From positions 24,042 through 88,041 of the forward strand of contig DATLYE010000012.1 in the NCBI GenBank assembly GCA_035575135.1: DNA of 64,000 nucleotides. The letters are read 5' to 3'. The translations under genes were made by a program, and so were the position numbers. The stretch is from JANWXD01 sp035575135. Lineage in GTDB: Bacteria > Acidobacteriota > Terriglobia > Bryobacterales > Bryobacteraceae. Shown here in pieces: positions 45,189 to 54,900 of the stretch; positions within the stretch are counted from its first letter, which is position 1, and each line of letters opens with the position of its first letter. The notes beneath the pieces were generated by a model. That model was given only the letters and a program-made list of their open reading frames with translations, had not been told where the DNA came from and searched no databases.

Positions 45189-46138
45189 ACATGCGCCGGC
45201 CGCTCGGCCAGGCCGTATTTGAAGATCAGATTCTGTATGTCTTTCTGATAGAAGACCTGAATGTTAATATGGGGATAAATCTCGCGTAAGAGTTTGACCT
45301 TTCGATTCTTTTTTGTTACCAGAGGCTGTTTCAACGTGGTCAGTTCCACATATAAATCAAACTCGGGAAGGTAAAAGTCCGGAGTGAAGGATTCGATGAC
45401 ATTCCCGTTTTGGTCCCACTTGATGGGAAAGCTCCGTGGTTCGTATTCCCAGGCGATCCGGTAGAAGTCCAGCAGGTTGGCGAAAATCTCTTCGCTCGGG
45501 TGGGAGAACGCCGTGCGCTTGAGCGCGGCGGCCGCCGCCGGCACGATCCCGTAGCGGGAAAGCTGCAGGCGAGCCTGGAACTGGAGCTGGGCGTCGGCGG
45601 CCGCGCTGAGCAGGCCCTGTTCCACAAGTCCCCGGGCCCGGACGGCGGCCTCGATCAGTTCGGCCATTTGATCGCTTTCCAGGGATTGGGCATTGAGCAC
45701 CAGGTCGAAAAGCTCCGCCGGCACCGTGGCCCGCCCGAAGCGCCGGCGCCGTACCGCCCGCTGTTCGCGCTCGAGCTCCCGCAGCAGCTTCCTCGCGGTC
45801 GGGCGGTCCACGCGACGTTCGATCATCAATGCTCCGGTCCGGCGGGACTCCGGAGCCACGACGGCCACGCGCAACACGCCCAGGAAATCTTTAAAGAGGA
45901 ACTCCACTCCCTGCGCGCACACCACCAGATGATGCTCCGTCGCAAGGCGGGCAAGGACCGCCAGCACGGCATGCCGCCAGGCTTTATCGCCCACGGCGGC
46001 TGCGGGTCCGAATTCCTGCGCCAGCAGCGTTTCGAGGCGGGTCTCGCTGACCAGTTCGAAACCCAGACGCTGGGCCGTGAGGCGCGCAACCTCTTCCGGG
46101 CGGCACCCGGGCTGCCCGGCAATCGTCACCACTGCCAT
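45185..46138 (-). CDS. Cytidylate-kinase-like protein fused to a PD-(D/E)XK-like C-terminal domain
   Basis: The product has 317 residues. Residues 1-190 resemble the cytidylate kinase-like family: VTIAGQPGCRPEEVARLTAQ then RLGFELV. The P-loop is atypical, without the GKS/T lysine. Residues about 200-317 look like a small restriction-endonuclease fold: FTPDFYLPEFDLYVELTTLK (251-270), then KLLREIYPHINIQVFYQKDI. Asp254 and Glu265 fit the PD...E-x-K core, but Thr267 is where the lysine is expected. It is coupled to hpt by a 4-base overlap. Role unknown. Confidence 0.6.
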   Translation of the reverse strand: MAVVTIAGQPGCRPEEVARLTAQRLGFELVSETRLETLLAQEFGPAAAVGDKAWRHAVLAVLARLATEHHLVVCAQGVEFLFKDFLGVLRVAVVAPESRRTGALMIERRVDRPTARKLLRELEREQRAVRRRRFGRATVPAELFDLVLNAQSLESDQMAELIEAAVRARGLVEQGLLSAAADAQLQFQARLQLSRYGIVPAAAAALKRTAFSHPSEEIFANLLDFYRIAWEYEPRSFPIKWDQNGNVIESFTPDFYLPEFDLYVELTTLKQPLVTKKNRKVKLLREIYPHINIQVFYQKDIQNLIFKYGLAERPAHV

Positions 46139-46193
46139 GATTCAGCGCTTCCGGGGAGCGGCATGGCTCTTGTGCCCATGATATCGTACGGGC

Positions 46194-47063
46194 ATGGCGG
46201 TGTTAGGAGTGGATATCGGCGGCACCAAGATTGCCGCCGGGATCGTGACCGAAAATGCGGAGGTGCAGCGGACCGTCACCGTGCCCACGCGCGCCTCCGA
46301 GGGCTACGAGGTGTCCATCGGCCAGGTCTACAAGGCCGTGGAGGAGTGTCTGGACGGAGAGGTGTCGGCCATCGGTATCTGTTCGCCCGGTCCGTTGAAT
46401 CCGAAAACCGGAGTGGTGCTGCACACGCCCAACTTGCCGTGGCGCAACGTGCCGCTCGCCGAGCTGGTAGGCAACCGGTTCGGGTTGCCCTGCCGCGTGG
46501 ACAACGACGCCAACGCCGCCGGCCTGGCGGAAGCTTTGTTCGGCGCCGCGCGCGGCTACTCCAGCGTGTTCTACGTCACGCTTTCCACCGGCATCGGCAC
46601 GGGCATCGTTCTGGACCGCAAGATCTACCACGGCAAGAACGGCTTTGCGGCCGAAGGCGGTCATGTGACGGTTGATTACCGCAGCCCGTTCGTCTGCAAC
46701 TGCGGCAACATCGGCTGCATCGAAGCCCACGCATCCGGAACGGCCATCGTGAAGCGATTCGGCATCACGCCGGAGGAACTCGCGCGCGGTGTGAGTGCGG
46801 GCGAGCCTCAGGCGCTGGCGCAACTGGACGACATCGCCACCGCGCTGGCGGCATGGCTGGGCAGCATGATCAGCCTGCTCGATCCGGACATCATCGTGAT
46901 CGGCGGCGGCGTGTCGCGCATCGGTGAACCGCTGTTTGAACGCCTGCGCCGCATCACGCCGGCTCGTACGATCAACCCGTTTGCCGCCGAGACGCCCATC
47001 GTGCCGGCGGCCTTGGGGGACAACGTGGGGATCCTCGGCGCCGCAGCGCTCGTCCTCGTGTGA
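46194..47063 (+). CDS. ROK family sugar kinase (glucokinase-like)
   Basis: The product has 289 residues. It has the ATP-binding DIGGTK (7-12), the catalytic Asp in RVDNDANAAG, and the ROK zinc motif CNCGNIGCIE. There is no N-terminal HTH, so it is an enzyme rather than a ROK repressor; glucose or another hexose/N-acetylhexosamine is the likely substrate. The GTG of the next gene overlaps its stop by 4 bases. Confidence 0.9.
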   Translation: MAVLGVDIGGTKIAAGIVTENAEVQRTVTVPTRASEGYEVSIGQVYKAVEECLDGEVSAIGICSPGPLNPKTGVVLHTPNLPWRNVPLAELVGNRFGLPCRVDNDANAAGLAEALFGAARGYSSVFYVTLSTGIGTGIVLDRKIYHGKNGFAAEGGHVTVDYRSPFVCNCGNIGCIEAHASGTAIVKRFGITPEELARGVSAGEPQALAQLDDIATALAAWLGSMISLLDPDIIVIGGGVSRIGEPLFERLRRITPARTINPFAAETPIVPAALGDNVGILGAAALVLV

Positions 47064-48760
47064 GTCACGCCTCCATGCTGGCGCGGCGAGATCTCTTACG
47101 ATGCGCTCCAGCCCTGCTCGTTTTGCCCCGGCGCCTCGCCGCCGCCCGCGAGCTCCGTTGCGACGTGGCCGTCATCGGCGGCGGCACCGGAGGCTGCGCG
47201 GCGGCCCTGGCGGCGCTGCGCAACGGGATGTCCGTCATCCTGACGGAGGAGACCGACTGGATCGGGGGGCAGCTTACGGCTCAAGCCGTGCCCCCGGACG
47301 AGCATCCCTGGATCGAGTCCTTCGGTTCGACCGCGCTGTACCGCGCCTACCGCCGGGCCGTGCGCGCCTACTACCGCCGCCATTATCCGCTGACCGCCGA
47401 GGCCCGGGCGCGGGAGCATCTCAATCCGGGTGACGGGCTCGTCTCGAGACTCTGCCACGAGCCGCGCGTCTCCCTCGCCGTGCTCGAAGCCATGCTCGCC
47501 CCGTATCTGGGAGGCGGCCGCCTCACGGTGTTGCTACGCCACCGACCCGTGCGCGCCGATACGGAAGGTGACTCGGTGCGGGCCGTCGCCCTCCGGAGCC
47601 TGGAGACCGGCACGGAACGCATCCTGCAGGCCGCCTATTTTCTCGACGCCACCGAGCAGGGGGACCTGCTGCCCCTGACGCGGACCGAGTATGTGACCGG
47701 GTTCGAGTCCCGCAAGCAGACCGGCGAGCCTCATGCTCCGGAGGAGGCGCAGCCGGCCAACATCCAGGCCTTCACGGTGTGCTTTGCCGTGGACTACCGG
47801 CCGGGCGAAGATCACACCATTGACCGGCCCGAGGAATACACCTTCTGGCGCGACTACGTCCCCCGGTTGCGGCCTCCCTGGCCCGGTAAGCTGCTGAGCT
47901 GGGAGATGAGCCACCCGGTGACGCTCGAAGTGCGCCCTGTGACCTTCGACCCTGAGCTGAGGCCCTCGCCACCCGGGGTGCTCAATCTGTGGCTGTACCG
48001 CCGCATCGCCAACCGTCGCAACTTTGCCGAAGGCGCCTACACCAGCGACATTACGCTGGTGAACTGGCCTCAGAACGACTACTGGCTGGGCAATCTACAC
48101 GAAGTCAGCCAAGAGGAGGCGGCTCGTCACCTCCGGAGCGCCAAACAGCTCAGCCTGTCCCTGCTTTACTGGATGCAGACCGAAGCACCGCGCCCGGACG
48201 GCGGCCTGGGCTGGCGCGGCCTTCGCCTGCGCGGCGACATTACCGGTACCGAAGACGGCCTTGCCAAGTATCCCTATATCCGGGAATCCCGGCGGATCCA
48301 GGCGGAGTTCACCGTGCTCGAACACCATGTGGGCACCGAAGCCCGCATGCAGGCGACGGGCAAGACGCGGGAGGAAGTGACCGCGGAAGTGTTTCGAGAC
48401 TCGGTAGGGATCGGCAGCTATCGCATTGACCTCCATCCGAGTTCGGGCGGGGACAACTACATTGACATCAGCTCCCTCCCGTTCCAAATCCCTCTGGGCT
48501 CCCTGATCCCGAAACGTGTCGAGAACCTCCTGGCCGCCGCCAAAAACCTCGGCGTCACCCACATCACCAACGGCTGCTACCGGCTGCATCCGGTGGAATG
48601 GAACATCGGCGAAGCGGCGGGAGCCGTCGCCGCCCACGCCCTGCGCACGAAAAACCCGCCGCGGCGCATCCGCAACACGCCGAAGCTCCTCGAGGAATTT
48701 CAAGCCTCCCTGCGCAGTCAGGGCTTCGAGCTGTCCTGGCCGCGGCTGTCTCCGAGGTAG
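47060..48760 (+). CDS. FAD-dependent oxidoreductase, probable Tat substrate
   Basis: The product has 566 residues. An N-terminal ARRDLLRCAPALLVLP resembles a twin-arginine signal, weaker than others here. The FAD-binding VAVIGGGTGGCAAAL is at 37-51, with later FLDATEQGDLLPL and the C-terminal NCYRLHPVEWNIGEAAGA. The family includes proteins once called xanthan lyase-associated oxidoreductases; substrate unknown. Start GTG 47060 overlaps the ROK kinase stop. Confidence 0.85.
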   Translation: MSHASMLARRDLLRCAPALLVLPRRLAAARELRCDVAVIGGGTGGCAAALAALRNGMSVILTEETDWIGGQLTAQAVPPDEHPWIESFGSTALYRAYRRAVRAYYRRHYPLTAEARAREHLNPGDGLVSRLCHEPRVSLAVLEAMLAPYLGGGRLTVLLRHRPVRADTEGDSVRAVALRSLETGTERILQAAYFLDATEQGDLLPLTRTEYVTGFESRKQTGEPHAPEEAQPANIQAFTVCFAVDYRPGEDHTIDRPEEYTFWRDYVPRLRPPWPGKLLSWEMSHPVTLEVRPVTFDPELRPSPPGVLNLWLYRRIANRRNFAEGAYTSDITLVNWPQNDYWLGNLHEVSQEEAARHLRSAKQLSLSLLYWMQTEAPRPDGGLGWRGLRLRGDITGTEDGLAKYPYIRESRRIQAEFTVLEHHVGTEARMQATGKTREEVTAEVFRDSVGIGSYRIDLHPSSGGDNYIDISSLPFQIPLGSLIPKRVENLLAAAKNLGVTHITNGCYRLHPVEWNIGEAAGAVAAHALRTKNPPRRIRNTPKLLEEFQASLRSQGFELSWPRLSPR

Positions 48761-48805
48761 CGGGTCCCGCGGGATCACGGAAAGGCCGGCGAGCTAATAT
48801 AGAGA

Positions 48806-49090
48806 ATGAGATCCAAGATGCCTCAATTGCGCAGGGTGTACTGGATCCTGCTGGTGCTCGGCTATACGCTCGTTGTAGGGTGCGGCCTGGTCTTCTTCTA
48901 TGTGGCGCCGTTTCAGTGGCAGCGCACAGACCGCCTGCTGCTCGCCCTGGCCGCCGGGCTGGGGATTCTGACCGGGATCTTTCTGATCGCCCGTTCTGTG
49001 GAAAACCTCCCGCAGGCGCCTGCGGGCGCAGAACCGCACATCCCGGGTCTCGACGCCGAGGTGGAAGAAACAGGCGAACTGCCGCGTTAG
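48806..49090 (+). CDS. Small membrane protein
   Basis: The product has 94 residues. Two membrane segments (about 11-33, YWILLVLGYTLVVGCGLVFF, and 43-62, LLLALAAGLGILTGIFLIA) are followed by an acidic, proline-containing tail. No family is recognised. It lies 45 bases after the FAD oxidoreductase and is convergent with the lyase-like gene. Confidence 0.6.
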   Translation: MRSKMPQLRRVYWILLVLGYTLVVGCGLVFFYVAPFQWQRTDRLLLALAAGLGILTGIFLIARSVENLPQAPAGAEPHIPGLDAEVEETGELPR

Positions 49091-49106
49091 ACGGGGACTG
49101 ACCCTA

Positions 49107-50240
49107 TCAGCGGGGCACCTCGACGGCGTAAACGTGAGGGGATCCGTGCATATTGGAGCGGAAGACGATCCAGCGGCCGTCCGGCGTGAACGTCACATTG
49201 GGCTCGAGCTTGTAGTCGTGCCGCCGCATGTCCACCAGTCGCTCCCATTCGAGTACGCCCTTTCCCAGGCGAAACAGGTAGATCCACTGGCCGTCTGCCG
49301 CCCGGGCCACCATCTGCGGACTGCCGCCATCGCCTGCAAACAGCTTGCCGTCCCAGGAGACGTTGAAGTGCACTGACCAGCGGTCCCGGTCCAGCTTGTA
49401 GCGCAGCTTCTCTCCGGTGGCGAGCACCACGCCGGCCAGCCAGAACTCCTGTCCCCGGGGCGTTTGTAGGTCGTACCAGATCACCTTGCCGTCCGGGCTC
49501 CAGAATTCGTGCCCGGCGATCTCCATCTCCATAGAGCGGGTGTGCATTTTCGTGAGCCGGCTGCCGTCGGTGCGAATCGTCCAGATGCGATCAACTTTAT
49601 GCCAGGGACCTTCGTGGCAAAACATCAGCAGCTCGGGATCGCCCGGCGAAAACTGCACGTGGTTGAGCCAGTCTTGGCTCCGGTAGAACGGATTGACCTT
49701 GCCGCTCGCCAGGTCAATGGTGTACAGCGCCATCGGCAAGCGCATCTCCCAGCGTGCCTCGAGCATACTCTTGCCGGGGGCGGGCGCAACACGGGGTACT
49801 TCGCCCTCTACGTAACTGCCCGCCAGCACCGTCTCGTCTGCGTTGACCGTGAGGCCGGAGCCTGTGCGCAGTTCCGGCATCCGTACGATCTCCCGTGTGG
49901 CGCGCGTGTCGAGGTGCGTCGCCTTGACGATCCCCTCCTGGATGTAGAAAACCTGGCGGGTCTTCTTGCCGACGACGACGTGGCTCACCCGGCCTTCCAC
50001 CAGCGGCTCCACCTTCCGGCTGGCGAGGTGAACGACCGACAGGCCTCGCGGGGTCATGATCACCATCTTGTCGCCCGAGGCGGTGTAGGCGTTTTGGTGG
50101 AAGTAGAGACTCAGACTGCCCGGTTCGGTCGAAAGACGGATGACCCGGCGGCCGGTGGAGGCGTCGGTCCACTCACTGGGAGGTTCTTGCCCAAAGGCCG
50201 GTGAGAGTAGAGCCAAACAAAGGCTCCAGCGTCGGAACAT
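49107..50240 (-). CDS. Oligogalacturonate lyase-like protein (PL22 family look)
   Basis: The product has 377 residues. A signal peptide (about 1-17) precedes a seven-bladed-propeller pattern. The stretches SLYFHQNAYTASGDKMVIMT, LNHVQFSPGDPELLMFCHEG, PWHKVDRIWTIRTDGSRLT and AGHEFWSPDGKVIWYDLQT match oligogalacturonate lyases, which split unsaturated digalacturonate to 5-keto-4-deoxyuronate. It is probably periplasmic. Last gene of the TonB receptor/propeller/lyase operon (16-base gap). Confidence 0.85.
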   Translation of the reverse strand: MFRRWSLCLALLSPAFGQEPPSEWTDASTGRRVIRLSTEPGSLSLYFHQNAYTASGDKMVIMTPRGLSVVHLASRKVEPLVEGRVSHVVVGKKTRQVFYIQEGIVKATHLDTRATREIVRMPELRTGSGLTVNADETVLAGSYVEGEVPRVAPAPGKSMLEARWEMRLPMALYTIDLASGKVNPFYRSQDWLNHVQFSPGDPELLMFCHEGPWHKVDRIWTIRTDGSRLTKMHTRSMEMEIAGHEFWSPDGKVIWYDLQTPRGQEFWLAGVVLATGEKLRYKLDRDRWSVHFNVSWDGKLFAGDGGSPQMVARAADGQWIYLFRLGKGVLEWERLVDMRRHDYKLEPNVTFTPDGRWIVFRSNMHGSPHVYAVEVPR

Positions 50241-50256
50241 AAAGTCCTCTTAGTAA

Positions 50257-51981
50257 CTAGTAGTGGGTATGGTTAGTCACTTTCCAGCGCCGGCGGTCCG
50301 GATCCAACTCTTGGGAGCGGCGTCCTCGCGGGGTTGCGCAGCCGTAGACGCGCATCTTGCCCCCAGACAGCGTGATCACCTCGTCGCGGCCGCTTGCCGT
50401 GAAATCGAACATGTGATACACGGGATCCTCGAAGTACAGCACTCCTTTGCCCTCGTCGTTCAAACGGAACTTGTACCAGAACAGTTCTTCGGCGCCGTCG
50501 CCGTCCCAGTCGCCTTTGACGAAGTCCGGATTGCCCGTCAGCGGATTGCGGGGCCACTTGCCCAGCAGATTGCCCCGGGCGTCAAACCAGTAGACCTGAC
50601 CCCACAAGTAGGGTTCGCCGGCGGCCCGGTTGCCGTAGGTGCGCGCGGTCACGGCGATGTGGGGTCCAGGAACACCTTTCAGGAACGTTCCCACTTCCAA
50701 CTGCTGCGCGTGATCGGCGGGCTGTTTCCACAACAGTTGTCCGTTGGCGGCGCGGAAGACCACCACGCCGGCGTCGCTGAACGGCGCCAGAATCTCCGGA
50801 CCGCGGTCTCCGTCCAGATCTGCAAACCGGAAACTGTCGGCGTGATCGTGATGGTCCGAAAACAGATCGAAGCGGTCCCACAGTTTGCGGCCCGACGCGT
50901 CGAAAACGATCGGACTGACCACGACCTCATCAATTCCGTCACCCGTCAGGTCCACCGGATAGACGTAATGGCCGAGGTGATCCTTTTTCCTGGCTTCGGT
51001 ATGCTTCCAGAGCAGGTTCAGCTCCGCGTCATAGGCATGGACGCTGATCTCGCCGCCGGAATCGGTCAGCAGGAGCACGTGGCGTGGATAGCCGACACGC
51101 AGTTTGCCAATCGCGATGCGGAAATTGTTGTACTCGTGCGGGAGCGGACGTGTGGGCCACGCCACACGCCGGCGAATGGCGCCGGTCTTTCCGTCGGCCA
51201 CCACGAGCCATTCGATGCCTTCCTCCAGGCGCCAGTGCAGGACCTCGGCGCGCCCGTCCCGATCCAGATCCCAGATCGCACCCGGCGGCTCGAACGAGGC
51301 TCGCTCCCGCGCACCCTCGGGCGGCGCCTTCCAGCTCCACAACTCCGGGCCGTCGTGATCGAAGACGTGCACGGAGTAGTCCCGGGCGAGAACGGCGAAG
51401 TCGCTTCTGCCGTCTCCCGTCACGTCTCCGAACTTGACGGCGCCGGCGGGCGGGACCCGATATTCTTTGCGGAGCTCCACGTCCGGAGGCAGGCGCCTGC
51501 GCGGGAGGCGCGAAGGCTGAAACTCCGGGTCGCGGCTCAGGACCACTACATCCAGGCAGGCGCCCGGCGCGATCTCGACCACGCGCAGCTCGAGCGGCCC
51601 TGCCTCCAGTTCCACGGTCCCGCCGCCTTGCCAGTCCATCGCCTCGGAGCCAAAAACCGTACTGAGCAGCCGGCCGTCCACCGCAATGCGAAAAGACCCG
51701 CCGCGGCCGGCCTGACTGCGCACAAAGACGCGGTAGCGGCCGGGCGCGGGGACCTCCGCCGGCGCCACTGCGTCCTCCCGGCTCCGGAAGCACAAGGCCG
51801 TGTTGTTGAACAGCCACTCGGCACGCAGCATGCGTGCGTCCACGATCGCATTTCCCTTGGGCATCCGGTCAACAAATGCAGAGGCGTCGACGATGACGGT
51901 GCCACGCGGTACGGCTTCTTCGGCCGCCGCAAGGAAACCCACCGCCACTACAAGGGCCAGAGCCACTCGCGCCGCCGGCAT
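50257..51981 (-). CDS. Secreted FG-GAP/VCBS beta-propeller protein
   Basis: The product has 574 residues. A signal peptide (1-20) and a beta-sandwich-like region (about 40-140) are followed by repeated D-x-D/N-G-D loops: GDVTGDGRSDFAVL, DLDRDGRAEVLHW, DLTGDGIDEVVVSP, DLDGDRGPEILAPF and DWDGDGAEELFWYK. These are Ca-binding FG-GAP-type repeats, as in rhamnogalacturonan lyases (PL11-like); no catalytic residues are assigned. The ATG overlaps the TonB receptor stop (TGATG), so translation is coupled. Confidence 0.8.
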   Translation of the reverse strand: MPAARVALALVVAVGFLAAAEEAVPRGTVIVDASAFVDRMPKGNAIVDARMLRAEWLFNNTALCFRSREDAVAPAEVPAPGRYRVFVRSQAGRGGSFRIAVDGRLLSTVFGSEAMDWQGGGTVELEAGPLELRVVEIAPGACLDVVVLSRDPEFQPSRLPRRRLPPDVELRKEYRVPPAGAVKFGDVTGDGRSDFAVLARDYSVHVFDHDGPELWSWKAPPEGARERASFEPPGAIWDLDRDGRAEVLHWRLEEGIEWLVVADGKTGAIRRRVAWPTRPLPHEYNNFRIAIGKLRVGYPRHVLLLTDSGGEISVHAYDAELNLLWKHTEARKKDHLGHYVYPVDLTGDGIDEVVVSPIVFDASGRKLWDRFDLFSDHHDHADSFRFADLDGDRGPEILAPFSDAGVVVFRAANGQLLWKQPADHAQQLEVGTFLKGVPGPHIAVTARTYGNRAAGEPYLWGQVYWFDARGNLLGKWPRNPLTGNPDFVKGDWDGDGAEELFWYKFRLNDEGKGVLYFEDPVYHMFDFTASGRDEVITLSGGKMRVYGCATPRGRRSQELDPDRRRWKVTNHTHY

Positions 51982-54900
51982 CAGAACTGGAGCTTCAAGG
52001 ATAGCTGGAGCACGCGCGGGTCGTTGGCCTGGCTGGTGACCCGGCCGAAGTTTGCCGAGTTGATGTTCAGTGACGCGGGTCCGCTGAAGATCACATTGTT
52101 GAAGACATTGAACGCATCGCCTTGCAACTGGAGGCGAATCCGTTCCGACAGCGGAAACTGGCGCGCCACGCTCAAATCCTGACTCCAGAAGGTCGGATTC
52201 CGCAGCCCGAACGCCGCCCGAGGCGGTGTGTTTCCGTAGGTGAACGGCGCCGGGTTCCGGAAGGCGTTTCTGTCGAGAAAGACAGGCGGATTCCGACCCA
52301 GCAGATCGCCGCTGCCCCACTTGCCCCCGATACGGACGGAGCCGCGGAACTCCGGGTTGTAATCGGCGAAGCAGGTCCCGGCGAACGGCACGTTGCAATT
52401 GGCCTGGATGTTGGCGTAAGGCAGACCCGTGCGTACGCGGGTGATGCCGGAAAGCCGCCAACCGCTCACCAGAGCCCGGGCCACGGCGTTGGCAGGAGAC
52501 AGCGCACGCCCCGACCCGAACGGCAGATCGTATACGAACGTGCCGTTAATGACGTGGGCCATGTCATTCTCTCCGAGCGTCTTCTCCTGGGCCCAGAAAT
52601 ACTCGGTGCGGCCCGGCCCCGCATCCGTCAGGGTCTTGCTCCAGGTGTAGTTCACGTTAAACGTCAGCCTGGAAGCCATGCGCTTCTGCAAGGTGACTTG
52701 CAGCGAATTGTAGTTGGAGCTGGCCACGTTCACAAACGGCACGCCCACGCTCGCATACTGAGGAAACGGCCGCAACATCTGGCCGATGGTGCCGCGGTAG
52801 TTGCCGTAAGGCAGCCCGATTTCAGGGAAAATCTGCTGCGCGGCCGCCACGTTGGCCGGCGTCGCCTGAGCTTGCAGCAGCGTTCCGAGAGCGAGGTATT
52901 TCGGGTGGATTTGACCGGACCAGATCCCGCGGCCCCCACCGCGCAGCAGCTTTCCGTTGCTGCCCGAGTAGGCCAGCGTGAGCGTCATACCTCCGGGCAG
53001 CGCCTGCTGGATCGAGAAGTTCCAGTTCTGATATCGCGGCGGGCGCGCGCCTTCTTCGGGACTGTCAAAGGTGACACTGCCCCCGGAAGGACGTTCCGTC
53101 GTGAAGCCGGTGTTGAGGGTGGCATCAATGAACGGCGGCTTTTGGTAGGGCGGAATGCCGTCGTCCCAGAAGAACGCCGGCGTGATGCCGCCGTCGAGCG
53201 AGTTGAAGCCGGGAGAGGCGGTGTAGCCGAGCTTGCCCGTTCCGTCGCGCGCCCCGGCCCGTCCCCCGACGGCGCCGTGCCGCGAGTACATGATCCCGTA
53301 GGCTGCCCGGATCACGGTCCCGGAACTCACCTTGAAGGCGAAGCCGACGCGCGGTCCGAAGTTTCTCCAGTGCGTGCGAATCCGGGTCCGGCAGTTGCAA
53401 TACAGCGGCGAGGCGCCCTTGCCTGCGAATTGCAGCGCACCCCGGCGTCCTCCGGCGGCCGGATTCGGCAGATCCGGATTCATCCACGACATCCGGTCGA
53501 CCGCCTCGACGTAGGGCCGCATGAGATCCCAGCGCAGTCCCAGGTTAAGCGTCAGCCGGGAGGTGGCTTTCCAGTCATCCTGCAACCAGAGTGCGTAATT
53601 GCGGAACCGCGCGCCCGAGGTCACGACAAAATCCTCGGTCACCGTGGCAGAATCCACGGCTCCGAGCAGATAGCTCGCATAGGAGTGACCCGTCCCGGTC
53701 AGCAGAGTACCGCGGCTGTCAAAGCCCGCAGTTTCCAGATTGCTGAAACGGGCGATGAAAAGCGTGCCGTCCCACCGGTCGCGGAAGTTGTCCTGGAGCC
53801 GCTGGTGCTGGAAGCCGGCCTTCACCGAGTGGCTCCCTTTGACCCATTGGACGTTGTCCTGGAGCGTAAAGTTGTTGAGCGCATCCAGAAACGGCCGCGC
53901 GTCCGTGCCGCGCCACCCCTGCGGCGCGTTAGGGCCGGAGAAAGCCACTTCCGGGAAAGAGAGGCTCGCATCCCCGGGCGGCAGCCCTTTCAAGCCCGCT
54001 TTCTCGGCCCATCTGCCGCCCACGGTCGGATTCGTGATCGGTACGTACAGCCGCGAAGCGCCGAAGCTCAGCTGGTTCAGCAGCGAAGCACTCAGCACCC
54101 AGGTGTGCCGCAGCTGTCCCACGGTCGGGACCTCGTCCACGACGCGCGTCACCGTGTAGGGCAACGGCAGAGGCGGCGGGTTGCCACGGTACGGCCCGCT
54201 TTGCCCGCGGCGGCCCCGCGTGAAGAGCACCGACAACCGGTGAGCGTCCGTCGCGTTGATGTCCACCTTGACGTTCGTGTTGTCGTTGTTGACACCGATC
54301 GGCAGATTGGCAAGATAGTTACTCGCGATGCCCGGGTGGGTCGGGTTCGGCATCGGCTCCTGGAAGAATTTCGAAATCGGCGAGAGCCGGTTGGCGGGAA
54401 TCAGATTGCCGGGAAACGGCTGCCGCGTGCAGTTCCTCCCGCCGGGGCAGTTCGTCGTCAAAGGATCGTAGATGGCAACCGGGAGTTCGCTGAAATCTCC
54501 GGCCCGCTGCTTGAGAGTCGGGATGGAAACGAACCTGTAATCGGTCTCCCGGCGAAAGCGATAGCCGTCGTAGGCTCCGAAGAAAAAGATCCGGTTCTTC
54601 TTGACCGGTCCCCCGAGCGTGAAGCCGAACTCGTTTTGATGCTGGGCCGAACGGCGCGGGGCGAAAAAGCCCCGGGCGTCCAGCAAAGTGTTCCGGAAAT
54701 AGTGATAGAGCGAACCGTGCAATTCGTTGGTCCCGGATTTGAGCACATAGTTTTCGGACCCCTGACCGTTGTATTCCACGGACTGGCCGCTCGTCTCCAC
54801 CTGGAACTGTTCGACCGCCTCCACAGAGACGCCCAGCGTCAGCGCGCGTCCCTCGCCCTGCTGCACGGCGTCGGTGAGGGGCACGCCTTCCAGGTACACG

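Noticed and set aside
51982..52461. Longer N-terminal extension of the FG-GAP propeller protein
   Set aside because: It overlaps the TonB receptor out of frame; the ATG at 51981 begins a normal signal peptide.
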